This document shows, in pieces, positions 21,520-31,817 of a stretch of DNA of 64,000 nt (its first letter is position 1; each line of letters starts with the position of its first letter). The DNA lies in assembly GCA_016218415.1 (NCBI GenBank), contig JACRED010000006.1, positions 1 through 64,000 on the forward strand, in the 5' to 3' direction. The notes beneath the pieces are model-generated. The model was not told the DNA's origin. It was given only the letters and a program-made list of their open reading frames with translations, and searched no databases. Position numbers and translations under genes: made by a program. This DNA is from Nitrosomonadales bacterium (lineage in GTDB: Bacteria; Pseudomonadota; Gammaproteobacteria; Burkholderiales; Gallionellaceae).

Positions 21520-22698
21520 ATGACTTCTTCAATGAGTGACAAACGCAAGCCATTTTTCCGTTACCTTCCCTGGCTTGGGGGGCTGGCGGTTTTGGCAATC
21601 GCAATCTGGTACTTCACCCGCCCCGATCCGCTTGCGGTGCAACTGGTCAAGGTCGAGCGCGGCACAGTCGAGGCGACGGTCAGCAACACCCGTGCGGGCA
21701 CGGTCAAGGCCTGCCGCCGCGCCAAACTGTCCGCTCCTGCGGGCGGGCAGATCGCCAAGCTGCAGGTGAAGAAGGGCCAGCGCGTCAAGGCCAACCAGAT
21801 ACTGCTGGAGCTGTGGGACGACGACCTGCACGCGCAGGAGAATCTCGCGCAGATGCAACTGAAGACTTCCATCACCCAATCGCAGGAAGCCTGCACGATA
21901 GCCGAAACAGCACAACGCGATGCCGACCGCGCGCAGCAATTGCGCGATCAGGGCTTCGTCTCGCAGGAAGCGCTGGAACGCGCGCTGTCCACCGCCAAGG
22001 CGCGGCAGGCTTCCTGCGAATCGTCGAAGAGCGCCATCGAACAGAGCCGTTCGCGCATTGCCGTCGCCCAGGCCACGCTCGACCGACTGGTGCTGCGCGC
22101 GCCGTTCAGCGGCATCGTCGCCGACATCAGCGGCGAGCTCGGCGAATACGCCACCCCTTCGCCGCCCGGCATCCTGACGCTGCCGGCGATTGATTTAATA
22201 GACGACAGCTGCATGTTCGTCAGCGCGCCGATAGACGAGGTGGACGCCGCCAACGTAAAAGTGGGGCAGGAAGCGCGCATCACACTGGATGCGATCAAGG
22301 GCAAAACCTTCGCCGGCAAGGTCAAGCGCATCGCCCCCTACGTGCTGGAGCTGGAGAAACAGGCGCGCACCGTCGAGGTCGAAGTCGAGTTCGTCGAGGC
22401 ACCGAGCGACGAGAACCTGTTGGTCGGCTACAGCGCCGATGTCGAGATTGTCCATGCCACCCGCGCCAATGTGTTGCGCATCCCGACGCAGACCCTGCTG
22501 GAAGGAAAAAAGGTATTACTCTACGGCGGGAAAGGTGTGCTCGAAGAGCGTGCCGTGACGACGGGCCTGGCCAACTGGGAACAGACCGAGATCACGGGCG
22601 GGCTGAACGAAGGTGACCAGATCGTGATGTCGCTGGATCGGGCCGGAGTGAAAGCCGGGGTGAGGGTGCAGCCGGAAGTGGGAAAGGCGGGGGAATGA
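21520..22698 (+). CDS. RND/MacA-type periplasmic adaptor (HlyD family membrane fusion protein)
   Basis: Single N-terminal TM, VQLVKVERGTVEATVSNTRAGTVKACRRAKLSAPAGGQIAKLQVKKGQRVKANQILLEL. Confidence 0.9.
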   Translation: MTSSMSDKRKPFFRYLPWLGGLAVLAIAIWYFTRPDPLAVQLVKVERGTVEATVSNTRAGTVKACRRAKLSAPAGGQIAKLQVKKGQRVKANQILLELWDDDLHAQENLAQMQLKTSITQSQEACTIAETAQRDADRAQQLRDQGFVSQEALERALSTAKARQASCESSKSAIEQSRSRIAVAQATLDRLVLRAPFSGIVADISGELGEYATPSPPGILTLPAIDLIDDSCMFVSAPIDEVDAANVKVGQEARITLDAIKGKTFAGKVKRIAPYVLELEKQARTVEVEVEFVEAPSDENLLVGYSADVEIVHATRANVLRIPTQTLLEGKKVLLYGGKGVLEERAVTTGLANWEQTEITGGLNEGDQIVMSLDRAGVKAGVRVQPEVGKAGE

Positions 22699-22718
22699 GT
22701 AGTGTTTTTCCCCAGCAT

Positions 22719-22734
22719 AAGTTTGGCCAAACTT
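22719..22734. repeat. Perfect 16-bp palindrome aagtttggccaaactt
   Basis: Direct reading; about 15 bp upstream of the 22750 ORF. Confidence 0.8.
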
Positions 22735-22749
22735 TAATGGTTTGAGCTA

Positions 22750-23547
22750 ATGGAGCATTTATTGGACGGATGCAAAGCAAAAGTAGCTCGAGCAAAAGAG
22801 CTGATTGAAAATCTGGATAGGGAAATTTCAACCATTTTAAATAATGGAAAATACCAAATTGTCGGTGGGCACGAGTTCGAGCGGAGACGATATGTATTCC
22901 GTCTTCATGGCGATCCACTTCCTTTGAGAATCTCTGTGTTAGCTGGTGAGATTATTCATCATCTGAGATCTACTTTGGACTATTTGGTTTGGGCGGCTGC
23001 GAATAAAGACAGCCTCTCAACGGAAAAGATTAAGCGAATTACCTTTCCAGTTTGTCAGTCACCTGACAAATTTAAAAAGGCTGTTAAAGATGGAGCTTTA
23101 TCTGGCATACCAATCGAATTTCAGAATTTTATTGAGAGTTTGCAGCCGTACCATAGTGCCGATTCTAAAAACTCTATTATTCAGATTCTCCATGATTTAG
23201 ATATTGTTGATAAACATCGTCTTCTTGTTGTTGTAACACATGCAGCCAGAATGGGGCGAGTCATAAGAACCGTCGGAGAGTTGACTTCAGATGTTGCAAT
23301 AATCGTAGCGCACGTTCCTCCAGACCCGGTTCCATTTTTTAGAGCCATTGAAGATGGCGTTGAAGTGCATTGGCTTGCTTATGAAACCACAACACCCCCT
23401 TCTTGGAGTATAGAAAATGACTTTTCTATCCACGTAGCGTTTCAACAGATTGGAACGCATGAGCGAGTGGAAGCGATTCCAATTCTTTGGCAATCGTACA
23501 AGCTGATAGATGAGATTTTTTCTATCCTTAAAGTACGTTCTGCCTAA
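22750..23547 (+). CDS. Hypothetical protein, low GC, inserted between adaptor and ABC ATPase genes
   Basis: 265-aa ORF MEHLLDGCKAKVARAKELIENLDREIS...LAGEIIHHLRSTLDYLVWAA; AT-rich codon usage unlike neighbours. Confidence 0.8.
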   Translation: MEHLLDGCKAKVARAKELIENLDREISTILNNGKYQIVGGHEFERRRYVFRLHGDPLPLRISVLAGEIIHHLRSTLDYLVWAAANKDSLSTEKIKRITFPVCQSPDKFKKAVKDGALSGIPIEFQNFIESLQPYHSADSKNSIIQILHDLDIVDKHRLLVVVTHAARMGRVIRTVGELTSDVAIIVAHVPPDPVPFFRAIEDGVEVHWLAYETTTPPSWSIENDFSIHVAFQQIGTHERVEAIPILWQSYKLIDEIFSILKVRSA

Positions 23548-23582
23548 ACAATAATGTTTAATAAATTTCTCTTGGTGTCTGA

Positions 23583-24269
23583 ATGATCGAACTTAACCAA
23601 GTCAGCCGCAGCTTCACCGTCGGCGATCAGCAGGTCGCCGCGTTGCGCGGCATCGACCTGAGCATCGCGGCGGGGGATTATGTGTCTATCATGGGGCCGT
23701 CCGGTTCCGGCAAATCCACCTTGCTCAACCTGATCGGTCTGCTGGATAGGCCGAGTTCCGGCACTTACAAGCTCGACGGCGGCAATGTCACCGCACTGGA
23801 CGATGTGCAGCAGGCGAGGGTGCGCAGCGAGAAGATCGGTTTTGTGTTCCAGTCCTTCCACTTGGTGCCGCGCCTGACGGCGGCGATGAACATCGAGCTG
23901 CCGATGATACTTGCCGGGGTCGATCCGGCAGAGCGCAAGGAGCGCGTGGCGAAGCTGGTGGAGAATTACGGACTGAAGGACAGGGCCGACCACCGCCCCG
24001 ATCAGCTCTCTGGCGGGCAGCGCCAGCGCGTGGCGATCGCGCGCGCGACCAGCATGAATCCCGCCGTGCTGCTGGCCGATGAACCGACCGGCAACCTCGA
24101 TCAAACTACCGGCAAGGAAGTGATGGCGCTGCTCGAACAACTGGTCGAGCGGAAAGTCGCGCTGGTGCTGGTGACCCACGATCCGGTGCTGGGCGGTCGG
24201 GCGCATCGCCAGATACATATGGTGGATGGGGAGATCGTTAGCGAGAATAAAGCGACGGGTGTGTCGTGA
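23583..24269 (+). CDS. ABC transporter ATP-binding protein (MacB/LolD type)
   Basis: Walker [10 protein letters not shown], signature [14 protein letters not shown], Walker [13 protein letters not shown]. Confidence 0.95.
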   Translation: MIELNQVSRSFTVGDQQVAALRGIDLSIAAGDYVSIMGPSGSGKSTLLNLIGLLDRPSSGTYKLDGGNVTALDDVQQARVRSEKIGFVFQSFHLVPRLTAAMNIELPMILAGVDPAERKERVAKLVENYGLKDRADHRPDQLSGGQRQRVAIARATSMNPAVLLADEPTGNLDQTTGKEVMALLEQLVERKVALVLVTHDPVLGGRAHRQIHMVDGEIVSENKATGVS

Positions 24270-24307
24270 ACGCCAATAATCCATCGAGATATTCGCGATA
24301 CAAAGAA

Positions 24308-24370
24308 CCGTTCGTGCTGAGCTTGTCGAAGCATGAACGTTCACCCTTCGACAAGCTCAGGGCGAACGGA
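24308..24370. repeat. Family-A REP-like palindromic repeat
   Basis: ccgttcgtgctgagcttgtcgaagcatgaacgttcacccttcgacaagctcagggcgaacgg. Confidence 0.9.
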
Positions 24371-24375
24371 TTTAT

Positions 24376-25584
24376 ATGAGACTCCTCGACGTCGCGCAGT
24401 TCGCCACCGGCAGCCTGCGCGGCAGCCCGACTCGCACGCTGCTGATGATGCTGGCGATGTCCATCGGGGTGGCGGCGGTGGTGGTGCTGACCGCGCTGGG
24501 CGAGGGCGCGCGGCGCTATGTGGTCGGTCAGTTCTCATCGCTGGGCACCAATCTCGTCATTGTTTTGCCGGGGCGCACCGAGACCGCCGGGGTGGGACCC
24601 GGCATCATGTCCGGGCAGACGCCGCGCGAGATCACGCTGGACGATGCGGAAGCGCTGCTGCGCAGCCCGGTGATCAAGCGCATCGCGCCGCTGACCATAG
24701 GCTCCGCATCCATTTCGCGCGGGGCGCTGAACCGCGAGGTGGTAGTCGCCGGTTCTTCTGCCGACATGCTCGGGATACGGCACATGAGCATGGCGGTCGG
24801 CGAATTCCTGCCGGCTGGCGACATCCACGAGGGCGCTTCGGTGTGCGTGCTGGGCAACCAGATCGCGCGCGAACTGTTTGGCAACGCGGCGGCAGTGGGG
24901 CAGTGGGTGCGCATCGGCGACCGGCGCGTCCGCGTGATCGGCATACTGTCGTCGCAGGGCGAGTCGATGGGGATGCGTACCGATGAGCTGGTGATTGTGC
25001 CGGTGGCGACATCGCACCAGTTGTTCAACACCTCGGGATTGTTCCGCGTGCTGATCGAGGCCAAGAGCCGCGATGTGATCGAGCAGGTGGTGCGCGATGC
25101 CGAGGAGATCATGGTGGCGCGCCACAGCGGCGAGAAGGATGTCACCGTCATCACCCAGGATGCTGTGTTGCAGACCTTCGACCGCATCCTCACCGCGCTG
25201 ACGATGGCGGTGGGCGGTATCGCCGCGATCAGCCTGGCCGTGGCGGGTGTGCTGATCATGAACGTGATGCTGATCGCCGTGGCGCAGCGCGTCAAGGAGA
25301 TCGGCCTGCTCAAGGCGCTGGGCGCGCCGGGCAAGCGCATCCGCAACCTGTTCTTTGCCGAAGCGGCGCTGCTGTCCGCCATCGGCAGCGTGGCCGGGCT
25401 GGCGCTGGGCTATGCGGGCAGCTTCGTGATCGGCCGGATATATCCGATGCTGCCGGTTTCGCCGCCCTGGTGGGCGGTGCTCGCCGCCGTTGCCACCGCG
25501 CTGGGCGCGGGCATCCTGTTCAGCGTGTGGCCGGCAAGGCGCGCGGCAAAGCTCGATCCGGTGGCGGCGCTCGCAGGCAGATAG
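24376..25584 (+). CDS. ABC transporter permease (MacB/FtsX type)
   Basis: LRGSPTRTLLMMLAMSIGVAAVVVLTALGEGARRYV; C-terminal FtsX domain. Confidence 0.93.
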   Translation: MRLLDVAQFATGSLRGSPTRTLLMMLAMSIGVAAVVVLTALGEGARRYVVGQFSSLGTNLVIVLPGRTETAGVGPGIMSGQTPREITLDDAEALLRSPVIKRIAPLTIGSASISRGALNREVVVAGSSADMLGIRHMSMAVGEFLPAGDIHEGASVCVLGNQIARELFGNAAAVGQWVRIGDRRVRVIGILSSQGESMGMRTDELVIVPVATSHQLFNTSGLFRVLIEAKSRDVIEQVVRDAEEIMVARHSGEKDVTVITQDAVLQTFDRILTALTMAVGGIAAISLAVAGVLIMNVMLIAVAQRVKEIGLLKALGAPGKRIRNLFFAEAALLSAIGSVAGLALGYAGSFVIGRIYPMLPVSPPWWAVLAAVATALGAGILFSVWPARRAAKLDPVAALAGR

Positions 25585-25589
25585 CCAAG

Positions 25590-26789
25590 ATGTTATTTCC
25601 CGACCTCGTCAAATTAACCAGTTCCAGCTTCCTGTCCTCGCGGATGCGCAGTTTCCTGACCGGGCTGGGCATCGCGATCGGCATCGCGGCGGTGATTCTG
25701 CTCACTTCCATCGGCGAGGGCTTGCACCAGTTCATGCTGGCGGAGTTTTCGCAGTTCGGCACCAACATCATCAGCGTCCAGCCGGGCAAGACCCAGGTGC
25801 AGGGCGGCAATGTCGGCATCTTCGGCTCGGTGCGGCAGGTGACGCTGGAGGATGCCGATGCCTTGCGCCGCCTGCCATATGTCGAATATGTCATCCCCGG
25901 AATCGCAGGCAACGCCGAGGTGCGCTACGAGGGGCGGACGCGGCGCACCATGGTGCTGGGCGAGGGGCGCGATTTCAGCAAGGCGTTCACGATGAAGGTG
26001 CAGAGCGGCAGTTTCTGGACCGATGCAGACAACGAGCAGGCGCGCGCGCAGGCGGTGATCGGCTCGAAAATACAGCAGGAGCTTTATGCCGGGGAGAATC
26101 CGCTGGGCAGTTATCTGCGCATCGGCGGCCAGCGCTACCGGGTGGTTGGCGTGATGGAATCGAAGGGGCAGATCCTCGGCATGGATATGGACGATACGGT
26201 GTTCATCCCGGCGGCCCGCGCGATGGAGCTGTTCAATCGTCCCGGCCTGATGGAGGTCAACGTCAGTTACCGCGCCGATGTCCCGGCGGACACGGTGATC
26301 GGCATCATCAAGGAGCGCATGATCGAACGGCACGGGCGCGAGGACTTCACCATCATCTCGCAGGAGCAGGCGCTGGAGGTGCTGAGCTCGGTGTTGAACA
26401 TCCTGACGTTTGCTGTCGGCGCGCTGGGAGGCATCTCGCTGCTGGTCGGCGCGGTCGGCATCCTCACGATCATGACCATGGCCGTCACCGAACGCACCTC
26501 GGAGATCGGCCTGTTGCGCGCGCTCGGATCGCAGCGGCGGCAGGTGATGATATTGTTCCTCGGCGAGGCGATGCTGCTATCGGCACTGGGCGGCTTTGCC
26601 GGGCTGGCGCTCGGCGTCGGCATCTCGCAGGGGCTGCACCTGCTGTTCCCGGCGCTGCCGGTGCACACGCCCTGGCTATATGCCGTGCTGGCCGAGCTGA
26701 CCGCCATCAGTATCGGCCTTGCTGCCGGAGTCGCACCGGCGATGCGCGCGGCGCGGCTCGATCCGGTGGAGGCGTTGCATGCGGAGTAA
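25590..26789 (+). CDS. ABC transporter permease (MacB/FtsX type), second subunit
   Basis: MLFPDLVKLTSSSFLSSRMRSFLTGLGIAIGIAAVILLTSIGEGLHQFM; C-terminal MTMAVTERTSEIGLLRALGSQRRQVM. Confidence 0.93.
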   Translation: MLFPDLVKLTSSSFLSSRMRSFLTGLGIAIGIAAVILLTSIGEGLHQFMLAEFSQFGTNIISVQPGKTQVQGGNVGIFGSVRQVTLEDADALRRLPYVEYVIPGIAGNAEVRYEGRTRRTMVLGEGRDFSKAFTMKVQSGSFWTDADNEQARAQAVIGSKIQQELYAGENPLGSYLRIGGQRYRVVGVMESKGQILGMDMDDTVFIPAARAMELFNRPGLMEVNVSYRADVPADTVIGIIKERMIERHGREDFTIISQEQALEVLSSVLNILTFAVGALGGISLLVGAVGILTIMTMAVTERTSEIGLLRALGSQRRQVMILFLGEAMLLSALGGFAGLALGVGISQGLHLLFPALPVHTPWLYAVLAELTAISIGLAAGVAPAMRAARLDPVEALHAE

Positions 26790-26932
26790 AATGCGGGCGT
26801 GTTTTCCTGTTGTCGCATCCCCGCTTTCAAGCCTGTGCCGGATACCTGATTCGTACGCCGCGCTTTTGCGTAGTCATCAGCGTGTTCCCGAAAACTGCTA
26901 GTATATTGGCGTACAAAACGAACGGAGGTCAT

Positions 26933-27739
26933 ATGTCGGAAACAGGGGCGCTGGAGCATTGGGTAGCGACACTGACCCATGCGGATTTGCCGGTCTTGAA
27001 ACAGACTGCGCGCGATCTGAATACGCTGCGCGGCGATGAAAACAGGCTGACCGCCAGTTCAGTCGCCGGGATCATCGCGCGCGACCCCATGATGACCGTC
27101 AAGCTGTTGCGTTATCTCCAGCAGCACAAGCACAGGATACAAACAACCGAGATCATTCAGGTGGAGCAGGCATTGCTGATGCTGGGCATGGAGCCGCTTT
27201 TCAGCAAGGTTCCGCCCGAGCCCCTGGTGGAGGTTGCGCTGAAATCGCATATGGCCGCGCTGCCGCATCTGTTGCGCGTCGTGCATCGCTCGCATCGCGC
27301 CTCCGAATACGCGATGGACTGGGCAGTGCGATTGCACGACCTGCATTATGAGGAAGTGCGCATGGCCGCGCTGCTGCACGATATTGCCGAAATTCTGATG
27401 TGGTGTTTCGATCCTGATGACATGCTGAAGATCAGCGCTATCCAGCACAAGGACAGAGCTATGCGCAGCAGCGATGCACAGCAGCAGGTGCTGGGATTCA
27501 TGCTTGTTGATCTGCAAAGGGCACTGGCGGCGCATTGGGGACTGCCGCAATTGCTGCTTACATTAATGGACGATGCCTGTGCGAAGCAGCCCCGTGTGCG
27601 TAACGTGGTACTGGCCGTTAACCTGGCGCGGCATTCCGCCAACGGTTGGGACGATGCCGCATTGCCAGATGACTACAAGGATATCGGCGAACTGCTGCGT
27701 ATGCCGGCTGAACAGGTGAGGGGCATGCTGAGAGCATGA
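26933..27739 (+). CDS. HDOD-domain protein
   Basis: SETGALEHWVATLTHADLPVLKQTARDLNTLRGDENRLTASSVAGIIARDPMMTVKLLRYLQ; RBS ggaggt; start inside a longer ORF. Confidence 0.85.
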   Translation: MSETGALEHWVATLTHADLPVLKQTARDLNTLRGDENRLTASSVAGIIARDPMMTVKLLRYLQQHKHRIQTTEIIQVEQALLMLGMEPLFSKVPPEPLVEVALKSHMAALPHLLRVVHRSHRASEYAMDWAVRLHDLHYEEVRMAALLHDIAEILMWCFDPDDMLKISAIQHKDRAMRSSDAQQQVLGFMLVDLQRALAAHWGLPQLLLTLMDDACAKQPRVRNVVLAVNLARHSANGWDDAALPDDYKDIGELLRMPAEQVRGMLRA

Positions 27740-27829
27740 TGCGGGCACCATCAAGCAGCAAGGCATAGTGGTCCCGGCATCCCGACGCTCTACAATCCCC
27801 GTGCCCGCAAGTCGCGGGTGTATCCGACC

Positions 27830-29020
27830 ATGAATATGTCTATCCAAGCACGGGTTACGTCAAGCTGCGACATCTTCTGCAACGTCATCGACAATTTCGG
27901 CGACATCGGCGTGTGCTGGCGGCTGGCGCGGCAACTGGCGAATGAGCACGGCTTGTCGGTGAGGCTGTGGGTGGATGATCCGGGCAGTTTTTCCAAGTTG
28001 TGTCCCGGCGCGGATATCAGTCTGGACACGCAGCGGTGTCGCGACGTTGAGGTGTGCCGGTGGAGCAAGCCATTCCCGGATGTTCATCCAGCCGGACTGG
28101 TGATCGAAGCCTTTGCCTGCAAATTGCCGCAACGCTACATCGAAGCGATGGCGGCGCAAGCGCGCAAACCGGTCTGGATCAATCTTGAATACCTGAGCGC
28201 CGAGGACTGGGTTGAGGGTTGTCACGGGTTGCCTTCGCCGCATCCGACCCTGCCGTTGACCAAATATTTCTTTTTCCCCGGTTTCACCAAACAGACCGGC
28301 GGTTTGCTGCTGGAAAGCGACTTGCTGGCGCGCCGCGATGCCTTCCAGAGCGATGCAGGGCAGCAGCGCGCATTCTGGCAGTCCATCGGCATGAAAATAC
28401 CGGTTGCAGAAACATTGAAGATATCGCTGTTTGCTTATGAAAACGCCGCGCTGGACGGGCTGTTCGGTGTTTGGGCATCCGGCACGCAACCTGTGTTGTG
28501 TCTGGTGCCGGAAGGACGCATCCTGCCGCAGGTCGGTCGATACTTCGGCGATGCTGCGCCGTGCACAGGCAATGACTATGCACGCGGCAATCTGCAGGTA
28601 CGCGTGCTGCCGTTCGTCGAACAGGAACGTTACGATGAACTTCTCTGGGCATGCGATGTCAATTTCGTCCGTGGCGAGGATACTTTCGTGCGGGCACAGT
28701 GGGCGGGGAAGCCGTTCATCTGGCAGGTCTATCCGCAGCAGGATGCGGTGCATTTGAAAAAGCTCGCAGCCTTCCTCGCCTTGTACAGCGGGCCGCTCGG
28801 CAAGTCTGCATGCGGCGCGGTACAAGGCTTGTGGCAGGCATGGAACACGGAAAGCGGGGCAGGGCAGGCCTGGCCCGCTTTTATGGCGGAGCGTGGCGAG
28901 CTTGATCGTCACGCGCAACATTGGGCACGGCAATTGGCCGAAAACAATCTGGCGTTGAATCTACTGGATTTTTCACGGGAAATCGGTAGAATGCGCGCCT
29001 TCGAAATAGAAGGGCAGTAA
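27830..29020 (+). CDS. earP: EF-P arginine rhamnosyltransferase EarP
   Basis: [38 protein letters not shown]; directly upstream of efp. Confidence 0.93.
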   Translation: MNMSIQARVTSSCDIFCNVIDNFGDIGVCWRLARQLANEHGLSVRLWVDDPGSFSKLCPGADISLDTQRCRDVEVCRWSKPFPDVHPAGLVIEAFACKLPQRYIEAMAAQARKPVWINLEYLSAEDWVEGCHGLPSPHPTLPLTKYFFFPGFTKQTGGLLLESDLLARRDAFQSDAGQQRAFWQSIGMKIPVAETLKISLFAYENAALDGLFGVWASGTQPVLCLVPEGRILPQVGRYFGDAAPCTGNDYARGNLQVRVLPFVEQERYDELLWACDVNFVRGEDTFVRAQWAGKPFIWQVYPQQDAVHLKKLAAFLALYSGPLGKSACGAVQGLWQAWNTESGAGQAWPAFMAERGELDRHAQHWARQLAENNLALNLLDFSREIGRMRAFEIEGQ

Positions 29021-29022
29021 AC

Positions 29023-29577
29023 ATGAAAACAGCACAGGAACTCCGCGCCGGTAACGTCATCAATGTGGGCGGCGAGCCCATGGTTATTCTGAAGGCAGAG
29101 TACAGCCGTTCCGGCCGCAACGGTTCGGTGGTCAAGATGAAGATGAAGAATCTGCTGACCGAGTCCGCCAAGGAAACCGTGTACAGCGCAGACGACAAGT
29201 TCGACCAGATCATGCTGGACCGCAAGGAAGTGACCTATTCCTATTTCGCCGATCCGATGTATGTGTTCATGGACGGCGAATACAACCAGTACGAGATCGA
29301 AGCCGAGAGCATGGGCGACGCGATCAACTACCTTGAAGACAGCATGCCGTGCGAAGTGGTGTTCTACAACGACAAGGCGATTTCCGTCGAGCTGCCCAAC
29401 ACCATCGTGCGCGAAGTCATTTATACCGAACCGGCGGTGCGCGGCGACACTTCCGGCAAGGTGATGAAACCGGCCAAGATCAACACCGGGTTTGAATTGC
29501 CTGTTGCGGCCTTCATCGAGATCGGCGACAAGATCGAGATCGACACCCGCACCAATGAATATAAGAAGCGCGCCTGA
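29023..29577 (+). CDS. efp: Elongation factor P (Arg32 type)
   Basis: [44 protein letters not shown]; Arg at position 32. Confidence 0.97.
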   Translation: MKTAQELRAGNVINVGGEPMVILKAEYSRSGRNGSVVKMKMKNLLTESAKETVYSADDKFDQIMLDRKEVTYSYFADPMYVFMDGEYNQYEIEAESMGDAINYLEDSMPCEVVFYNDKAISVELPNTIVREVIYTEPAVRGDTSGKVMKPAKINTGFELPVAAFIEIGDKIEIDTRTNEYKKRA

Positions 29578-29596
29578 TCGAGTTTGTCTGTTCCGA

Positions 29597-29630
29597 AAAG
29601 CCAGCTGTGAAGCTGGCTTTTTTGTTTTTT
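29597..29630 (+). terminator. Rho-independent terminator after efp
   Basis: aaagccagct-gtga-agctggcttt followed by T-rich tract. Confidence 0.85.
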
Positions 29631-29799
29631 GTGAAACAGAAGGGGCGGGCAATATATCAGCCATCCGGTTGAAATTCGTCATTCTCAGGCTGGACGTGGC
29701 AATGAAGTATTTTTACTGATAGATTGCGGATTGATAGATACAGGAACCCGATGCAGTGATTTTATTTGAAGCTGGCCTGGAAACAGGATCGCAAATCCC

Positions 29800-31737
29800 A
29801 TGAGCGGATATTCGGCTCCCCGTTTTGTTTCTTCCGGAAAGGCGTCGCTGGTGCCATTGCTGCTGGTGCTGATCGGCGGTGGCGCCGCCGTCGCCGCTTA
29901 CCTGCAGGCGCTGGATTACCCGTTCGTATCGGATGACATCACCTATGTCGCCGACAACGCCAGGCTTGCCGGCCTGCATGCCGGCGAACTCTGGCGACTT
30001 TTTGTCGAACCCTACAACACCATGGAGTTTCTGCCGCTCAGGGACCTCTCGTACTGGTTCGACATAAAGTTTTTCGGCATGAATCCCGCCGCTTTCCGGA
30101 TGCACAACATTTTCCTGTACCTGCTGAATCTGCCGCTGGTATACGGGGTCACGTCGGGTCTGTGGCGTTATTTCCGTCTTGCGGATGCCGCCGGCTCATC
30201 ATGGGCGGCCGCAGTGGTTACCGCCTTGTTTGCGTTGCATCCGGCCCATGCCGAGGCGGTCGTGTGGGTCAGCGGACGCAAGGATCTGCTTGCGGGCATG
30301 TTGTCGATGCTTGCTTTGTGGTTTGCGGTGCATGCAAAAAAGGGAAGCGGCTTTTCTCATCCACGTGCCGCAGCCTCATTGCTTGCATTGCTGGCGGCGA
30401 TGCTGTCCAAGGCGACTGCGGTTGCGGCGGCGCCGGTCATCGCGCTGCTTTGGGTGATGTTCTGGCGCGACACGGCTGCGCAGTACAGGCGCAACCGCCT
30501 GCTGCTGTGGCCGTCTGCTTGCCTGTTGCTGTCCGCAGGCGCCATGTTGATTTTTTCGGCGTACAGTACGGTCAAGTTCCCCGCCTATTACGGTTGGGAG
30601 ACCGCATCCAGAATGCTGGCCGTGATGGGGTGGCTGGCGCGTCTTGCCATCAGTCCGGAAGGCCGGCATTTCTTCTATCCGGTACTGGATTACCCGGGAT
30701 ACGCCGTGATGGTAGCAAGCGGGGCAATCCTGCTTGCCGCAGCTGTGCGGGGCGGATTGATGATCCTGCGCGGGCGGTCTCTGGCGGGATTCTCACTGGT
30801 TGTTTTCGTGCTGTTTTGTCTGCCCTACAGCCAGTTGATGCCCTATCAGACCCCTTCGCTGGTGACGGATCGTTTCCTGTTTCTGGGTGCATGGCCGGCT
30901 ATCCTGCTGATAGTCGTGCTGGTATGGCGTTTGGAAGGCAGTATGCGCTGGGCGCTGCTCTTCGCCATTGCGCTGCCGTGGGGATATCAGACGGTCGAGC
31001 GGGTGCGGGACTGGCGCAGTTTTTCCGCGGTGATCGATGCCGATGTCCGCGCCTATCCGGGGTATTACGTCCCGGCCTCGATGAAGATATTGCACAATTT
31101 TTATCGCGATGAACAGTACGGTGAGGCGGTAATGCGCGCAACCGCCACCGGCGTGGCGGCGCCGGAAATCAAAGTGGTCGCGACAAAACTGGTCGATGCA
31201 CTCTACGCGGTCCGTATGCCGGGAGATAATCCGGATCGTGCGATGGCGCTGCTGTGGGATTTGAGCCGGATACTGCAACGTCTTCCGGTAGAGTCCAAGT
31301 GGAATATCCCGCTGGCAGTGGTATGGGACAGGGACGCAAAGGCCGTCGAACGTGCCTGGGCCGCTTTGGTGGCGCGCTTTCCGGAGCATGCCGCATTGCG
31401 TTATAACGCGGGGCTGGGGCTGATGAATCTGCGCTATTACAACGAGGCGGCCGGCCATTTGCGCGCGGCGCTCGGATCGAACGGCCTTCCGGAATCGGTC
31501 CGGGGTGCAGCCTTCATGAATCTTGGCATAGCCCTGATCAATAGCAAACGGATCGCCGAGGCGGAAAGCCCGCTGCGTGCCGCACTGGAACAAGCGCCGC
31601 CCGATATGGGCGCCTATTGCGCGCTCTCGGTGGTTTACAGACAGACGCAACGTTACAGCGAGGCGGCGCGCGCGGACGAGAACTGCCGCAAATTTGCGCC
31701 GGCACGGAATGTCGTATCTGGGGAAGCTTCCCGATGA
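29800..31737 (+). CDS. Multi-pass membrane protein with C-terminal TPR repeats (TMTC-like, possible glycosyltransferase)
   Basis: ALDYPFVSDDITYVADNARLAG...FLPLRDLSYWFDIKFFGMNPAAFRMHNIFLYLLNLPLVYGV; C-terminal TPR. Confidence 0.75.
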   Translation: MSGYSAPRFVSSGKASLVPLLLVLIGGGAAVAAYLQALDYPFVSDDITYVADNARLAGLHAGELWRLFVEPYNTMEFLPLRDLSYWFDIKFFGMNPAAFRMHNIFLYLLNLPLVYGVTSGLWRYFRLADAAGSSWAAAVVTALFALHPAHAEAVVWVSGRKDLLAGMLSMLALWFAVHAKKGSGFSHPRAAASLLALLAAMLSKATAVAAAPVIALLWVMFWRDTAAQYRRNRLLLWPSACLLLSAGAMLIFSAYSTVKFPAYYGWETASRMLAVMGWLARLAISPEGRHFFYPVLDYPGYAVMVASGAILLAAAVRGGLMILRGRSLAGFSLVVFVLFCLPYSQLMPYQTPSLVTDRFLFLGAWPAILLIVVLVWRLEGSMRWALLFAIALPWGYQTVERVRDWRSFSAVIDADVRAYPGYYVPASMKILHNFYRDEQYGEAVMRATATGVAAPEIKVVATKLVDALYAVRMPGDNPDRAMALLWDLSRILQRLPVESKWNIPLAVVWDRDAKAVERAWAALVARFPEHAALRYNAGLGLMNLRYYNEAAGHLRAALGSNGLPESVRGAAFMNLGIALINSKRIAEAESPLRAALEQAPPDMGAYCALSVVYRQTQRYSEAARADENCRKFAPARNVVSGEASR

Positions 31738-31817
31738 GGTACGGCAGCTATGTTTCGAAATTCCCGGCAGATATGGTTAAATACCCGCCGAATCATATGC
31801 CGCGAGATATCCCCGTG

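Noticed and set aside
25490-26932. N-terminal half of the 749-aa plus-strand ORF overlapping the second ABC permease
   Set aside because: Out-of-frame reading of the permease gene; the real gene starts at 26933 (HDOD protein) with a good RBS.
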